Assembly: GCF_009183655.1 (NCBI RefSeq)
Contig: NZ_WEIO01000004.1
Coordinates: forward strand, 62,001 to 126,000
Direction of reading: 5' to 3'
DNA: 64,000 nucleotides
Source: Bacillus aerolatus
Lineage (GTDB): Bacteria; Bacillota; Bacilli; Bacillales; Domibacillaceae
Below are positions 56,815 to 64,000 of this stretch, one piece after another. The notes below the pieces were generated by a model, which saw only the letters and a program-made list of their open reading frames with translations, searched no databases and had not been told where the DNA came from. Made by a program: the position numbers and the translations under genes. Within the stretch, counting starts at the first letter, position 1, and each line of letters begins with the position of its first letter.

Positions 56815-56900
56815 CAAATCCCTTCCTAAATTTTTGGTGTCGTAAACGGACGGATTATAGGCTCAAAGCTGCTATCCTTCTTTTTTCACATAATGATCAT
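56815..56900 (-). pseudogene. 3' stub of a second polysaccharide deacetylase gene
   Basis: Read on the minus strand, KKEG, QL, AYNPS and a final LGRDLRL parallel the C terminus of the intact deacetylase at 57424 (KKEGYQLQAYNPS to WKDARL), with two in-frame stops. No other part of the gene remains. The stretch 56685-56814 upstream shows nothing further. Confidence 0.7.
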
Positions 56901-57018
56901 ATAAATTTAGGAATGCAATTTATCCTGTTGGTACTAAACGTATGAATGAAAAGAGAATACATCCTGATAGGAAGGTGAACCGCTTATGTACTATATATCA
57001 AACCCTGGAGGAATAAGA

Positions 57019-57394
57019 ATGTATGATCATTCCCCTTATAGAAACCAAAATGCTTACACGATGACGGTAGAAGGCAGCGGACAAATAACAGTAAAGCCAG
57101 ATGAAGCAATATTAACTGTAGGTGTAAAACCCCAATTTTTATTATCAGGAAGCATTAAAAATAGCCATTCATAATGCAAGGGAAAAAGCAGAAGTAATCG
57201 CACGAACAATAGGTGTAACTGTAAAAAAAATCCCCCTAAAAATTACAGAAGGAGGAGATAATGAAGAACAAAGACCTATGGTATTAGCTTTTTCGCAATC
57301 TTCCCCTTCGGACACGACTCCACCTATCCAAATAGGAGAGTTTACTATAAACGCAAATGCAAAAGCCATTTTTCAATATAGTAATAAGCTTTAA
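57019..57394 (+). pseudogene. SIMPL-domain (DUF541) gene, decayed copy 2
   Basis: Opens with GGAG-ATG and AYTMTVEGSGQITVKPDEAILTVGV, then shifts frame at a join near 57126 and carries on as NPNFYYQEALKIAIHNAREKAEVIARTIGV through KITEGGDNEEQRPMVLAFSQ to the end INANAKAIFQYSNKL. About 80 residues of the normal middle are lost. Its retained part is longer than in the copy at 49354, so the two deletions are separate events. Confidence 0.82.
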
Positions 57395-57423
57395 CTTTTT
57401 CCCTTAATTTTTTATTATACAAA

Positions 57424-58566
57424 TTATAGTCTCGCATCTTTCCAAAAGTTTTGGACAATGTGAGCGGACGGGTTGTAGGCTTGAAGTTGATAGCCTTCTT
57501 TTTTCAAATATTGCAAGATTTGCGGCAGCATGTCGGCGGTGATTTTTTTCTCATGCAGCAAGATGACAACGTGCTGGTCGCCGCGCTTTTTTTGCTGTTT
57601 AATACCGGCCTGAATGTTTTGTAAAATACGCGCTTTGGAGCTGGCGCTGTATCTCCAGTCTTCGCTGTCTATGTCCCAGTCCCAAAGACGATAACCTTTT
57701 TTGGCCATCGCATCGCGGAACGGCTGTTTCAAATAAGGAGAGCTGCCAAACGGCGCCCGCACTAATACCGATGAGTGGCCAGTGACTTGTTTCATTGTTT
57801 GATTTGTTTTCGCCATTTCATTCATAAAATTTTGCGGTGATTGATAGAGGGGATTGACTTGGTGAGTCACACTATGCAGAGCGAGATAATGCCCCTCCGC
57901 TGCAGTCTGCTTGGCGGCAGAAGCGTGCTTCGTAATGTTCGGTTCAATATAGAAAAATGTCGCTTTCACCTTATAAGCAGCAAGTGTTTTCAATATGCTT
58001 GCCGCATGGACACTCGGGCCGTCATCGAATGTCAAATAAGCGATGGGACCTTTTGTCGGCGGCCGACTGTTGATTCGGTCAAAAAATGATTTATTCGCGG
58101 CTAGAAACTGATCATTAGACAACTTAGCTCCCGCTTCCCTATACACGCGGACGGTGTGATGATTGCTGAGATAATCTACTTTAAAGCCGAATAATTCCAC
58201 AAGCCAGCGGATGCCGATGTATAACTGTCCATTTTCCATGTAAGTAACAGCAGACGTTGTTGCTTTGCCATTTAAAAAAGCCGCTTTTGTTTTTAAGTTA
58301 AAAGTCAGCTGCTGATCGCCTTTTTCAAATGTATAATCCCCTTTAGGTGGGCTGCCTGTTTGTTTCATATACAAGTAACGTGACAGCTTTTCAGCCGGAG
58401 CCACCGCCTGGCCGTTGACAATAAATGCTTCTCCTGTTGCAAATGGCAGCATCTTATCGTGAAGCCCGATATAGATATTTTTTTTCGTGACCTCACTGGC
58501 AGATGCCCCTCCCACGCCTAGAAAAAACAGCATCATCACACACATGATCATCCACTTTTTCCTCAT
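57424..58566 (-). CDS. Secreted polysaccharide deacetylase with N-terminal stalk domain
   Basis: A 380-residue extracellular CE4 enzyme that likely removes acetyl groups from cell-wall sugars. It has a signal peptide (cleavage near ASA-SE, residue 24), a copper-amine-oxidase-N-like domain (about 45-145, VNGQAVAPAEKLSRYLYM, YIGIRWLVELFGFKVDY) and a NodB domain with Asp181-Asp182 (TFDDGP), metal ligands His231 and His235 (HSVTH), and Arg270 (RAPFG, where most members have RPPYG). Target could be peptidoglycan or another wall glycan. It stands alone; its 3' end faces the SIMPL relic. Confidence 0.85.
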   Translation of the reverse strand: MRKKWMIMCVMMLFFLGVGGASASEVTKKNIYIGLHDKMLPFATGEAFIVNGQAVAPAEKLSRYLYMKQTGSPPKGDYTFEKGDQQLTFNLKTKAAFLNGKATTSAVTYMENGQLYIGIRWLVELFGFKVDYLSNHHTVRVYREAGAKLSNDQFLAANKSFFDRINSRPPTKGPIAYLTFDDGPSVHAASILKTLAAYKVKATFFYIEPNITKHASAAKQTAAEGHYLALHSVTHQVNPLYQSPQNFMNEMAKTNQTMKQVTGHSSVLVRAPFGSSPYLKQPFRDAMAKKGYRLWDWDIDSEDWRYSASSKARILQNIQAGIKQQKKRGDQHVVILLHEKKITADMLPQILQYLKKEGYQLQAYNPSAHIVQNFWKDARL

Positions 58567-58742
58567 CTTTCCCTACCCCTTTTTTCTTTAAATGGAATTT
58601 TTTAAATGTTATTTTCCCATTATACTATGGTCACCTCTTTAATGTTACGAAAATATTAAAAATATTACATGATTTCTTCTTACAAAAAGGTGTCTTTTTT
58701 GCTTCATTTTTTTTATATAGAGGGTGAAAGGAGGTGATCATG

Positions 58743-58958
58743 ATGGCACAAGCAGTTTTAATGAAATCTACTTTAAGCCTCATTTTTGACCATGGATTGA
58801 ACGGTGAAGGAAAACCAGTTTACAAATCAAAAACATTCGCTAACGTGAATGAATTGGCGACAGCGGATGAGCTGGAAGCGGCCGGGGCTGCCATTGCTGC
58901 TTTAACAGATAAGCCAGTGGTGACAGTTGCACGTAACGACTATTTTGAAATCAATTAA
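58743..58958 (+). CDS. DUF1659 family protein
   Basis: A 71-residue protein (MAQAVLMKSTLSLIFDHGLNGEGKPVYKSKTF at its start) of the small Bacillus family DUF1659. Function unknown. AAAGGAGGTGATC stands right before two ATGs at 58740 and 58743; the second is used by most members. It opens a three-gene cassette DUF1659-DUF2922-YvrJ that recurs in Bacillaceae. Confidence 0.85.
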   Translation: MAQAVLMKSTLSLIFDHGLNGEGKPVYKSKTFANVNELATADELEAAGAAIAALTDKPVVTVARNDYFEIN

Positions 58959-58974
58959 CGGGAGGATGTAAAAC

Positions 58975-59193
58975 ATGGCAAAAACACTTCAGTTGCAATT
59001 CACAACAGAACTCGGAAAAACAGCGAGCTTATCGCTTGAGAACCCAAAGGAGCCAGTTGACCCCGCGGCTGTCAAGCAATCGATGACAGAAATGATTCAA
59101 TCCAATGTATTTAATTCGACATCCGGCGCTTTCACCGGTATTAAAGGAGCGAGTCTCATCGATCGCAATGTCACAGACATTCCGGTCAACTAA
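58975..59193 (+). CDS. DUF2922 family protein
   Basis: A 72-residue protein (LQLQFTTELGKTASLSLENPKEP) of family DUF2922, which regularly follows DUF1659. Both are small soluble proteins; no activity is known. The gene starts 16 bp after the DUF1659 stop, with GGGAGG before the ATG, so the two are cotranscribed. Confidence 0.85.
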   Translation: MAKTLQLQFTTELGKTASLSLENPKEPVDPAAVKQSMTEMIQSNVFNSTSGAFTGIKGASLIDRNVTDIPVN

Positions 59194-59198
59194 CATGA

Positions 59199-59228
59199 AA
59201 GGGAAAGTCAGCTGCCTGACTTTCCCTT
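59199..59228 (+). terminator. Terminator-like hairpin between DUF2922 and yvrJ genes
   Basis: AAGGGAAAGTCA pairs exactly with TGACTTTCCCTT, then TCTTTATAT. It may reduce or end transcription before yvrJ. Confidence 0.75.
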
Positions 59229-59250
59229 CTTTATATAGGGGGAAATCAAC

Positions 59251-59391
59251 ATGGAACAGATCATGCCTTTTATTCAGGACGTCGGATTTCCGATAGCCGT
59301 CACCTTTTATTTGCTGTACCGAATTGAAACGAAGCTTGACGGCGTCATCCAATCGATCCAGACCTTGCCTGAAAAAATGCGCGAATCATAA
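59251..59391 (+). CDS. YvrJ family protein
   Basis: A 46-residue membrane-associated protein: QDVGFPIAVTFYLLYRIETKLD matches the YvrJ family, with one hydrophobic helix and a charged tail. Start ATG at 59251 follows GGGGGAA. It closes the DUF1659-DUF2922-YvrJ cassette but is separated from it by a hairpin. Too short for usual ORF cutoffs. Function unknown. Confidence 0.85.
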   Translation: MEQIMPFIQDVGFPIAVTFYLLYRIETKLDGVIQSIQTLPEKMRES

Positions 59392-59395
59392 GAAA

Positions 59396-59700
59396 AGCGG
59401 AAGGCGCCCGCTTATCGGCGACAAGCATAAGACAAGCCGGCTGGAAGGTTGTTCTTTAACCTTCTGGACGGATTGGCTTATGACCTCGAGCCGATGGCGC
59501 CTGGAGCTGGACAGTAAGAAAAGCGGAAGACGCCCGCTTATCGAGGAACGCAGACTAAAATCGCCACGTCCTGTGGCAACATCTGCATGACCCGCTTCCT
59601 GCGGGCCTCAAGCATAAGACGAGCCGGCTGGAAGGTTGTTCTTTAACCTTCTGGGCGGATTGGCTAGACCACAGAGCCGATGGCGCCTAGAGTTGGACAT
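59396..59700. repeat. Long intergenic repeat, copies 5a and 5b in tandem
   Basis: Two head-to-tail copies: each runs from AAAAGCGGAAG(G/A)CGCCCGC through ACAAGCATAAGAC-like and AGCCGGCTGGAAGGTTG, an inner hairpin AAGGTTGTTCTTTAACCTT, to GATGGCGCCT and GAG(C/T)TGGACA. The second copy has an extra block with CCACGTCCTGTGG and CCCGCTTCCTGCGGG hairpins. It fills the gap between yvrJ and the antiporter terminator. Confidence 0.85.
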
Positions 59701-59739
59701 TAAAACAAAGTATAAAAAATTCATGCTTTATTATTGAGT

Positions 59740-59779
59740 AACAAACAGGCTGACCGGAAGACCGGTCAGCCTGTTTGTT
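59740..59779. terminator. Terminator of the cation/proton antiporter gene
   Basis: AACAAACAGGCTGACCGG pairs exactly with CCGGTCAGCCTGTTTGTT around AAGA; the stem covers the last five codons of the gene. Confidence 0.85.
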
Positions 59780-61229
59780 CTTCTTCTTTTTTCATGATAA
59801 TTTTTTTCAGTTCTTCTTTTTTATCTTTCTTTACTAACACATAAATGACATCCTCTGGCAGCAGCTTCGTTCCTCCATAAGGCGTAATTAATTGATCGCC
59901 GCGAATTACTGCGGTAATGAGCGTTTTAGGCGGAAACGAAATGTCTTGAATTTCTTTATTAGCCACCGGCGATCCATCAAGGATTCGCGTTTCTACCATT
60001 TCGCTGTTCGTTTTACCGATAGAGATAAGTTCCAGACTATGTGCCGACTGAGCTTTTTTTCCGGCTCCTGCTACGCCAAGCAGTTTAGCAGCTTGGGAAA
60101 TCGTTGTACCCTGGATCACTGCAGACAAGAGGACAACGAAAAAAACAACGTTAAACATGAGTTGGCCGTGTTCGAGCCCTTCCACAAGCGGATACGTCCC
60201 GAGAATAATCGGCACCGCCCCTTTTAAGCCGGCCCATGAAATAAACAGTTTTTCCTTCACATTTAGTTTAGAGAAAATCAAGCTGACAAACACTCCGACC
60301 GGCCGCGCGACCACCATTAAGAAAACAGCAAGCGCAATTCCCTGCCAGGCGACATCCAGCAAATCTTTCGGGAAAACGAGCAAACCTAAAATCATGAACA
60401 TCAACATCTGCATCATCCACGCCAAGCCTTCATTAAAACCGAGAATCGAATGGCGGTACGTTAAATCAGAATTACCGATGATGATCGCCATTACATACAC
60501 TGCTAAAAACCCGCTCGCATTCATGATCGTAATCGTACTGAAAGCAAAAATCGCCAAAGCGACCGACAAAACAGGATAAAGTCCGGAAGAATCGAGGTTG
60601 ATTTTGTTGATCACCCAGACAGAGACTTTGCCGAACACGACACCGAGTATGAGCCCAAGCCCCATTTGCCAGAAAAAGTTTAAAATAAGGTTGAGAGGGT
60701 CAAATGAGGGAGATTGAATCACTTGAATTAAACTGATCGTCAAAAAAATAGCCATCGGATCATTGGAAGCCGATTCTGCTTCAAGCACTGTCGTCAGCTT
60801 CGGTTTGACGTTCTTACTGCCGAGCACACTGAACACGGCGGCCGCATCAGTTGAGCCGACAATAGCCCCAACGAGAATGCCTTCCGCCCACGTTAAGTCG
60901 AGGACAAATTTAGCAGCAATTCCGACCATAACCGTTGTTGCAATCACACCGAGTGTAGCCAGCGACAACGATGGCTTATAGACGGTTTTCACACTTTCCC
61001 ACTTCGTCTGCAGCCCGCCTTCAAATAAAATAATGACTAACGCCACCGTCGCCAGCAGCTGTGCGAGCCACGCATTGTCAAAAAAAACAAACTGGTTCAG
61101 CACCATACCTGCGACAATAAATAAAACAAGCGACGGCAGCCCGAGCCTCGTAGAAAACTTAGCGCTCACGACGCCGACTAATAATAAAATAGCAAAAGCC
61201 AAAACAATGTTTTCAATCGTAAATGTCAT
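59766..61229 (-). CDS. Potassium/proton antiporter, CPA1 (NhaP2/CvrA) type with RCK_C domain
   Basis: A 487-residue antiporter. The membrane part (about 1-390) shows AKFSTRLGLPSLVLFIVAGMVL, GAIVGSTDAAAVFSVLGSKNVKPKL, EAESASNDPMAIFLTISLI and SWAGLKGAVPIILGTYPL, typical of the NhaP2 group. A cytosolic RCK_C (TrkA-C) domain (about 400-480, METRILDGSPVANKEIQDISFPPKTLITAVIRG) likely gates it by nucleotide or ion binding. Start ATG at 61229 follows GAGGAGG. It exports K+ or Na+ in exchange for protons; the ion is not certain. Confidence 0.88.
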   Translation of the reverse strand: MTFTIENIVLAFAILLLVGVVSAKFSTRLGLPSLVLFIVAGMVLNQFVFFDNAWLAQLLATVALVIILFEGGLQTKWESVKTVYKPSLSLATLGVIATTVMVGIAAKFVLDLTWAEGILVGAIVGSTDAAAVFSVLGSKNVKPKLTTVLEAESASNDPMAIFLTISLIQVIQSPSFDPLNLILNFFWQMGLGLILGVVFGKVSVWVINKINLDSSGLYPVLSVALAIFAFSTITIMNASGFLAVYVMAIIIGNSDLTYRHSILGFNEGLAWMMQMLMFMILGLLVFPKDLLDVAWQGIALAVFLMVVARPVGVFVSLIFSKLNVKEKLFISWAGLKGAVPIILGTYPLVEGLEHGQLMFNVVFFVVLLSAVIQGTTISQAAKLLGVAGAGKKAQSAHSLELISIGKTNSEMVETRILDGSPVANKEIQDISFPPKTLITAVIRGDQLITPYGGTKLLPEDVIYVLVKKDKKEELKKIIMKKEEEQTG

Positions 61230-61407
61230 TACTTCCTCCTCTTTTAAAAAATGTCTCTTTTTATTGTATAGTAATCTTCTCACTTTCCCCAACTAAATTG
61301 TCTCAATATAAAGAAAATCTTTTTTCCTCTCAATTTTTTCAATAGTTTTCTGCTAATTACCTCTATACTATGACAAACGAATGAGTTTATTTTTCTCTTT
61401 TTTTAAC

Positions 61408-61432
61408 GTTTTATTCTATTGGAAGCGGATAT
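61408..61432 (+). promoter_or_regulatory. Sigma-B-like promoter of first KGG-repeat gene
   Basis: GTTTTA, 13 bases, GGATAT; compare the general-stress consensus GTTTAA-N12-15-GGGTAT. Confidence 0.55.
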
Positions 61433-61476
61433 ATAAAGAGCGTACACCAAATATTTCACTTAAGGAGTTGACACAA

Positions 61477-61698
61477 ATGGCAGAAAGAAATGATCGAAAC
61501 AACGATAACAAAATGAGTGTGGAAGAAGCGGGACGCAAAGGCGGAGAAGCCACTGCGCGCAGCCACGACAAAGAATTCTATCAGGAAATCGGCCGTAAAG
61601 GCGGGGAAGCAACCGCTGAAAATCATGGAGAAGACTTCTATAAAGAAATCGGTGAAAAAGGCGGAGAAGCCCGCGCGAAACAAAGAAATTCAGATTAA
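61477..61698 (+). CDS. GsiB-like general stress protein, three KGG repeats
   Basis: A 73-residue, very hydrophilic protein made of repeats of about 20 residues, each with (R/E)KGGEA(T/R)A and a FYQEIG-like link: three KGG units. This matches the stress proteins GsiB/con-10, which are disordered and linked to desiccation or other stress. Start ATG at 61477 follows AAGGAG. A sigma-B-like promoter lies at 61408. Its downstream neighbour is a four-unit paralogue, so the pair arose by gene duplication and repeat gain or loss. Confidence 0.88.
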   Translation: MAERNDRNNDNKMSVEEAGRKGGEATARSHDKEFYQEIGRKGGEATAENHGEDFYKEIGEKGGEARAKQRNSD

Positions 61699-61721
61699 AG
61701 AAAAAGATTTTTCGTAAAAAT

Positions 61722-61746
61722 GTTTAACTTATTATAAAAAGGAAAA
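61722..61746 (+). promoter_or_regulatory. Sigma-B-like promoter of second KGG-repeat gene
   Basis: GTTTAA, 13 bases, GGAAAA, ending 43 bp upstream of the ATG; the -35 element is an exact match to the sigma-B consensus. Confidence 0.65.
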
Positions 61747-61788
61747 ATAAACCATGTAACTAATTTTATTAAAAAGGAGATGGACAAC

Positions 61789-62079
61789 ATGGCAAACAAC
61801 AAAAACAGAAACAACGATAACAAAATGAGTTTGGAAGAAGCAGGACGTAAAGGCGGAGAAGCCACTGCACGCAATCACGATAAAGAATTTTACCAAGAGA
61901 TTGGCCAAAAAGGCGGGGAAGCCACTGCCGAAAACCATGATAAAGAATTTTATCAGGAAATCGGCCGTAAAGGCGGAGAAGCCACTGCTAAGAATCATGA
62001 CAGGGATTTTTACGAAGAAATCGGTGAAAAAGGCGGGAATGCCCGCGCGAAACAACGCGACAATGACGACGATAATTAA
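61789..62079 (+). CDS. GsiB-like general stress protein, four KGG repeats
   Basis: A 96-residue paralogue of the gene just upstream. Four KGG units are visible (AGRKGGEA, GQKGGEA, GRKGGEA, GEKGGNA), linked by HDKEFYQEI or a variant, and it ends in an acidic tail. No tryptophan, cysteine or hydrophobic core, as expected for a hydrophilin. Start ATG at 61789 follows AAAAAGGAG. It has its own sigma-B-like promoter and a strong terminator, so it can be made separately from the first copy. Confidence 0.9.
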   Translation: MANNKNRNNDNKMSLEEAGRKGGEATARNHDKEFYQEIGQKGGEATAENHDKEFYQEIGRKGGEATAKNHDRDFYEEIGEKGGNARAKQRDNDDDN

Positions 62080-62100
62080 TTGATGCACGAAATGACCATA

Positions 62101-62129
62101 AAAACGGCCCGATGAGCGCGGGCCGTTTT
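62101..62129. terminator. Terminator between KGG gene and symporter
   Basis: AAAACGGCCCG and CGGGCCGTTTT with A and T runs; it can serve both convergent units. Confidence 0.92.
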
Positions 62130-62141
62130 TCTATTTGAAAA

Positions 62142-63722
62142 TTATATAACTTTTTCTTGATGATGCTGACCTGTCTTTTCTGCTTCCTTTTTCGTAAGCA
62201 GGCTCACAACGACAAAGACAATAGCCGAAAGCGGGAGCGCATAGATTAAAGGATCAACATGTGTCATCGGATAAGCGAACAATGTATCTTTGCCAAATAG
62301 CGCTTTTGATAATCCAAGGACGGCTGCTTCTTTTTCATGCAGGAACAAAAACCCTAAAATACTGACCGCAAACCCAGTGACCATGCTCGCTTTTGCGCCT
62401 GTTCTCGTTGAATTTTCCCAGAAAAACGCGCCGATCATTACCGGCAAAAAGCCAGCTGCACACATGCCAAACCAGAATGCTGTAGCCTGAGCAATCACAC
62501 CACCCGGCAAGATATAAGATAAAATGACAGCTGCCACAATGCCGATCAGCACGCCAATACGCGATGCATCCATTCCGAATAGGTTTTTGACTCCGAAACT
62601 CTTCAAAATATCCTGACCAAAAGCTGATCCTTGGAGGTGAATCAGCGAACTAATCGTTGATATAGCGGCCGACAGCAAGGTAAGTGTAAACAAATAGACA
62701 AACCAGTCAGGCATTAAATGATTAATAAATGTCGGAATGACAAGGTCAACATTTCCTTTAGCAGCCTCTATCGAAAGCTGTCCTACTTTATCTTGAAAAT
62801 ACAGGTTGCTAATTGGGCCGATCATGAAAGCGGCTCCAGTCATAAAGAAAATGAAGACACCGCCAACGATGACGGAACGGTACAACGCCTTATTGTTTTT
62901 CACCGTCATAAACCGCATGGCAAGCTGCGGCTGTGCAAGCACCCCGATGCCGACACCCATAACGATCGTACTGACTAATGTCCACCAGATCGGGGACCCC
63001 AATTCAGGCATGGACGTCCAGCCCTGATGCCCTTGCTCTACTAAAGCTTTGGGAACTAAATCTTTCATGGCAGTTAATCCAGCATGTCCATCTATAACGC
63101 CTCCTACGGCCTTATAGCTCATGAATAAAAAGATCGACATCCCAATAAACATGACAACCGCCGCGAAAGCATCCGTATACATAACCGCTTTTATCCCACC
63201 GCTTAATACATAAAATCCGACTACAATCGCTAACACAAGGAGGGCAACGTTATAGTTCATTGACAGTGTTTCCTGAAGAAAACGGCCTCCTCCAACGAGT
63301 ACAATACTTGTATAAGCCGGCATAAAAACGAAAATGATGATGCCCGAAAACACCGTGATAAATTTTGATTGGTAGCGCTTTCCTAAAAGCTCGGCGAAAG
63401 TATAAGCTTCGAGCTGGGCAGACACTTTTCGAATACGGGTTCCGAAAAAGACGAATGAAACGAACACACCAAAAACGATATTTAAAAAGCAAAGCCACAA
63501 AAGGCCAAAGCCGTACAGTGAAGCTACGCCGCCAAAGCCAATTAATGAAGACGTACTAATAAAAGTCGCCCCGTAAGACAGCGCCATAACGGTCGGGTTA
63601 ATATCCCGCCCGCCGACTAAATAGTCAGCCTCTGATCTCGTCGTTTTATAACCGTAATACGCAAGCGCCGACATGATGCCCAAATAAAGCAACAGAATGG
63701 GAATTAATACAGCAAAGTTCAA
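62142..63722 (-). CDS. Sodium:solute symporter (SSS family)
   Basis: A 526-residue symporter with about 13 helices. YYGYKTTRSEADYLVGGRDINPTVMALSYGATFISTSSLIGFGG at the start and TLLSAAISTISSLIHLQGSAFGQDI (sodium-site helix 8) are family signatures; GVGIGVLAQPQLAMRFMTVK follows the monocarboxylate/proline-like subgroup. The substrate cannot be told. Start TTG at 63722 lies ten bases after AGGAG. It follows the small companion gene by 5 bp, so the two are one unit. Confidence 0.87.
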   Translation of the reverse strand: MNFAVLIPILLLYLGIMSALAYYGYKTTRSEADYLVGGRDINPTVMALSYGATFISTSSLIGFGGVASLYGFGLLWLCFLNIVFGVFVSFVFFGTRIRKVSAQLEAYTFAELLGKRYQSKFITVFSGIIIFVFMPAYTSIVLVGGGRFLQETLSMNYNVALLVLAIVVGFYVLSGGIKAVMYTDAFAAVVMFIGMSIFLFMSYKAVGGVIDGHAGLTAMKDLVPKALVEQGHQGWTSMPELGSPIWWTLVSTIVMGVGIGVLAQPQLAMRFMTVKNNKALYRSVIVGGVFIFFMTGAAFMIGPISNLYFQDKVGQLSIEAAKGNVDLVIPTFINHLMPDWFVYLFTLTLLSAAISTISSLIHLQGSAFGQDILKSFGVKNLFGMDASRIGVLIGIVAAVILSYILPGGVIAQATAFWFGMCAAGFLPVMIGAFFWENSTRTGAKASMVTGFAVSILGFLFLHEKEAAVLGLSKALFGKDTLFAYPMTHVDPLIYALPLSAIVFVVVSLLTKKEAEKTGQHHQEKVI

Positions 63723-63727
63723 TCAAA

Positions 63728-63844
63728 TCACTCTCCTTCTTCTCCGCGATTCCACATAATTAGCCCGAAGATGATACAACCGATCATAGATAAAATGGTA
63801 CCAATCCACGCAAAGGAAATAATTGGATCTTCCATTCCGAACAT
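63728..63844 (-). CDS. Symporter small accessory protein (38 aa)
   Basis: A 38-residue protein with a single helix (ISFAWIGTILSMIGCIIFGLIMW) and an acidic end NRGEEGE. This is the look of the small accessory proteins encoded just before SSS symporters. GGGAGGCG precedes the ATG at 63844, and the stop is 5 bp before the symporter start. It may stabilise or steer the symporter in the membrane, by analogy with other one-helix partners. Confidence 0.8.
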   Translation of the reverse strand: MFGMEDPIISFAWIGTILSMIGCIIFGLIMWNRGEEGE

Positions 63845-64000
63845 TGTGAACGCCTCCCGCCTGTTATAAATCATTTCTTTACTCATTCTATTTTCTTACA
63901 TACCGTAAAATGGCTCTCTAGAAATCCCCCTTTCAGATTAATAGACCCTCATAATTTTCGTTAAATTCAAAATTATCAATCTACTTAAAATAATACATTT
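63845..64000. other. Leader of the symporter unit, no gene seen
   Basis: AT-rich DNA that should hold the promoter of the symporter unit; I see no riboswitch core, repeat or reading frame before the window ends. Confidence 0.5.

Noticed and set aside
61456-62088. Hydrophobic minus-strand frames opposite the KGG-repeat genes
   Set aside because: They arise because the repeat codons read as Phe/Ala/Ile-rich peptides in antisense; no start signals.

Overview
The window comes from an endospore-forming member of the Bacillaceae. Evidence for this is the SufU-type Fe-S cluster, the spore proteins YutH, YunB and LytH, a YhcN/YlaJ-type lipoprotein, Bacillus-type riboswitches, AGGAGG ribosome sites with frequent TTG/GTG starts, and long stretches whose gene order matches my memory of the Bacillus subtilis yut-yun, suf, met-yus and fad regions. 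The species cannot be named from this sequence alone. No prophage, CRISPR array, rRNA or tRNA gene was seen.

Layout. 1-10750: the 5' part of gabT, then yuzD, yutI, a 2-hydroxyacid dehydrogenase, yutH, yutG, yutF, yutE, yutD, a sporulation-type lipoprotein, lipA and lytH. 10751-14800: two amino-acid transport units, namely an NSS transporter with a 37-residue small subunit, and an NhaC-family transporter behind a lysine riboswitch. 14849-18749: yunB, yunD, yunE, yunF. 18777-20400: a solitary IS605-type TnpB element. 20610-26110: sufCDSUB, with a repeat block between sufC and sufD. 26240-30190: two small genes and the SAM-riboswitch-controlled methionine importer metNPQ. 30215-38930: yusD, yusE, yusF, gcvH, yusI, the fadN-fadA-fadE beta-oxidation operon behind a FadR operator, and a proline dehydrogenase. 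39046-44927: lutABC, its GntR-family regulator and a lactate permease, with two copies of one palindromic operator. 45107-49142: a Fur-box-controlled siderophore transporter with a FhuF-like reductase. 49354-49907 and 56815-57394: two decayed SIMPL-domain genes, each beside a worn stub of a paralogue of the neighbouring gene. 50447-56684: the ykoFEDC thiamine-precursor transporter and thiC, each behind its own TPP riboswitch. 57424-63844: a polysaccharide deacetylase, a DUF1659-DUF2922-YvrJ cassette, a cation/proton antiporter, two KGG-repeat stress genes with sigma-B-like promoters, and a sodium:solute symporter with a 38-residue companion.

Most of the window is ordinary vertically inherited chromosome. 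The unusual material is intergenic: (i) a family of long GC-rich repeats, one of which splits the suf operon; (ii) a second family built of about 20.5-bp half-units with a TGAACAAA/C motif at three loci and a GTGCACAAA variant at a fourth; (iii) the paired SIMPL relics; (iv) the TnpB element with a candidate guide RNA reading into the yunF leader. Five small proteins too short for a 60-residue ORF cutoff were found by reading the sequence directly.
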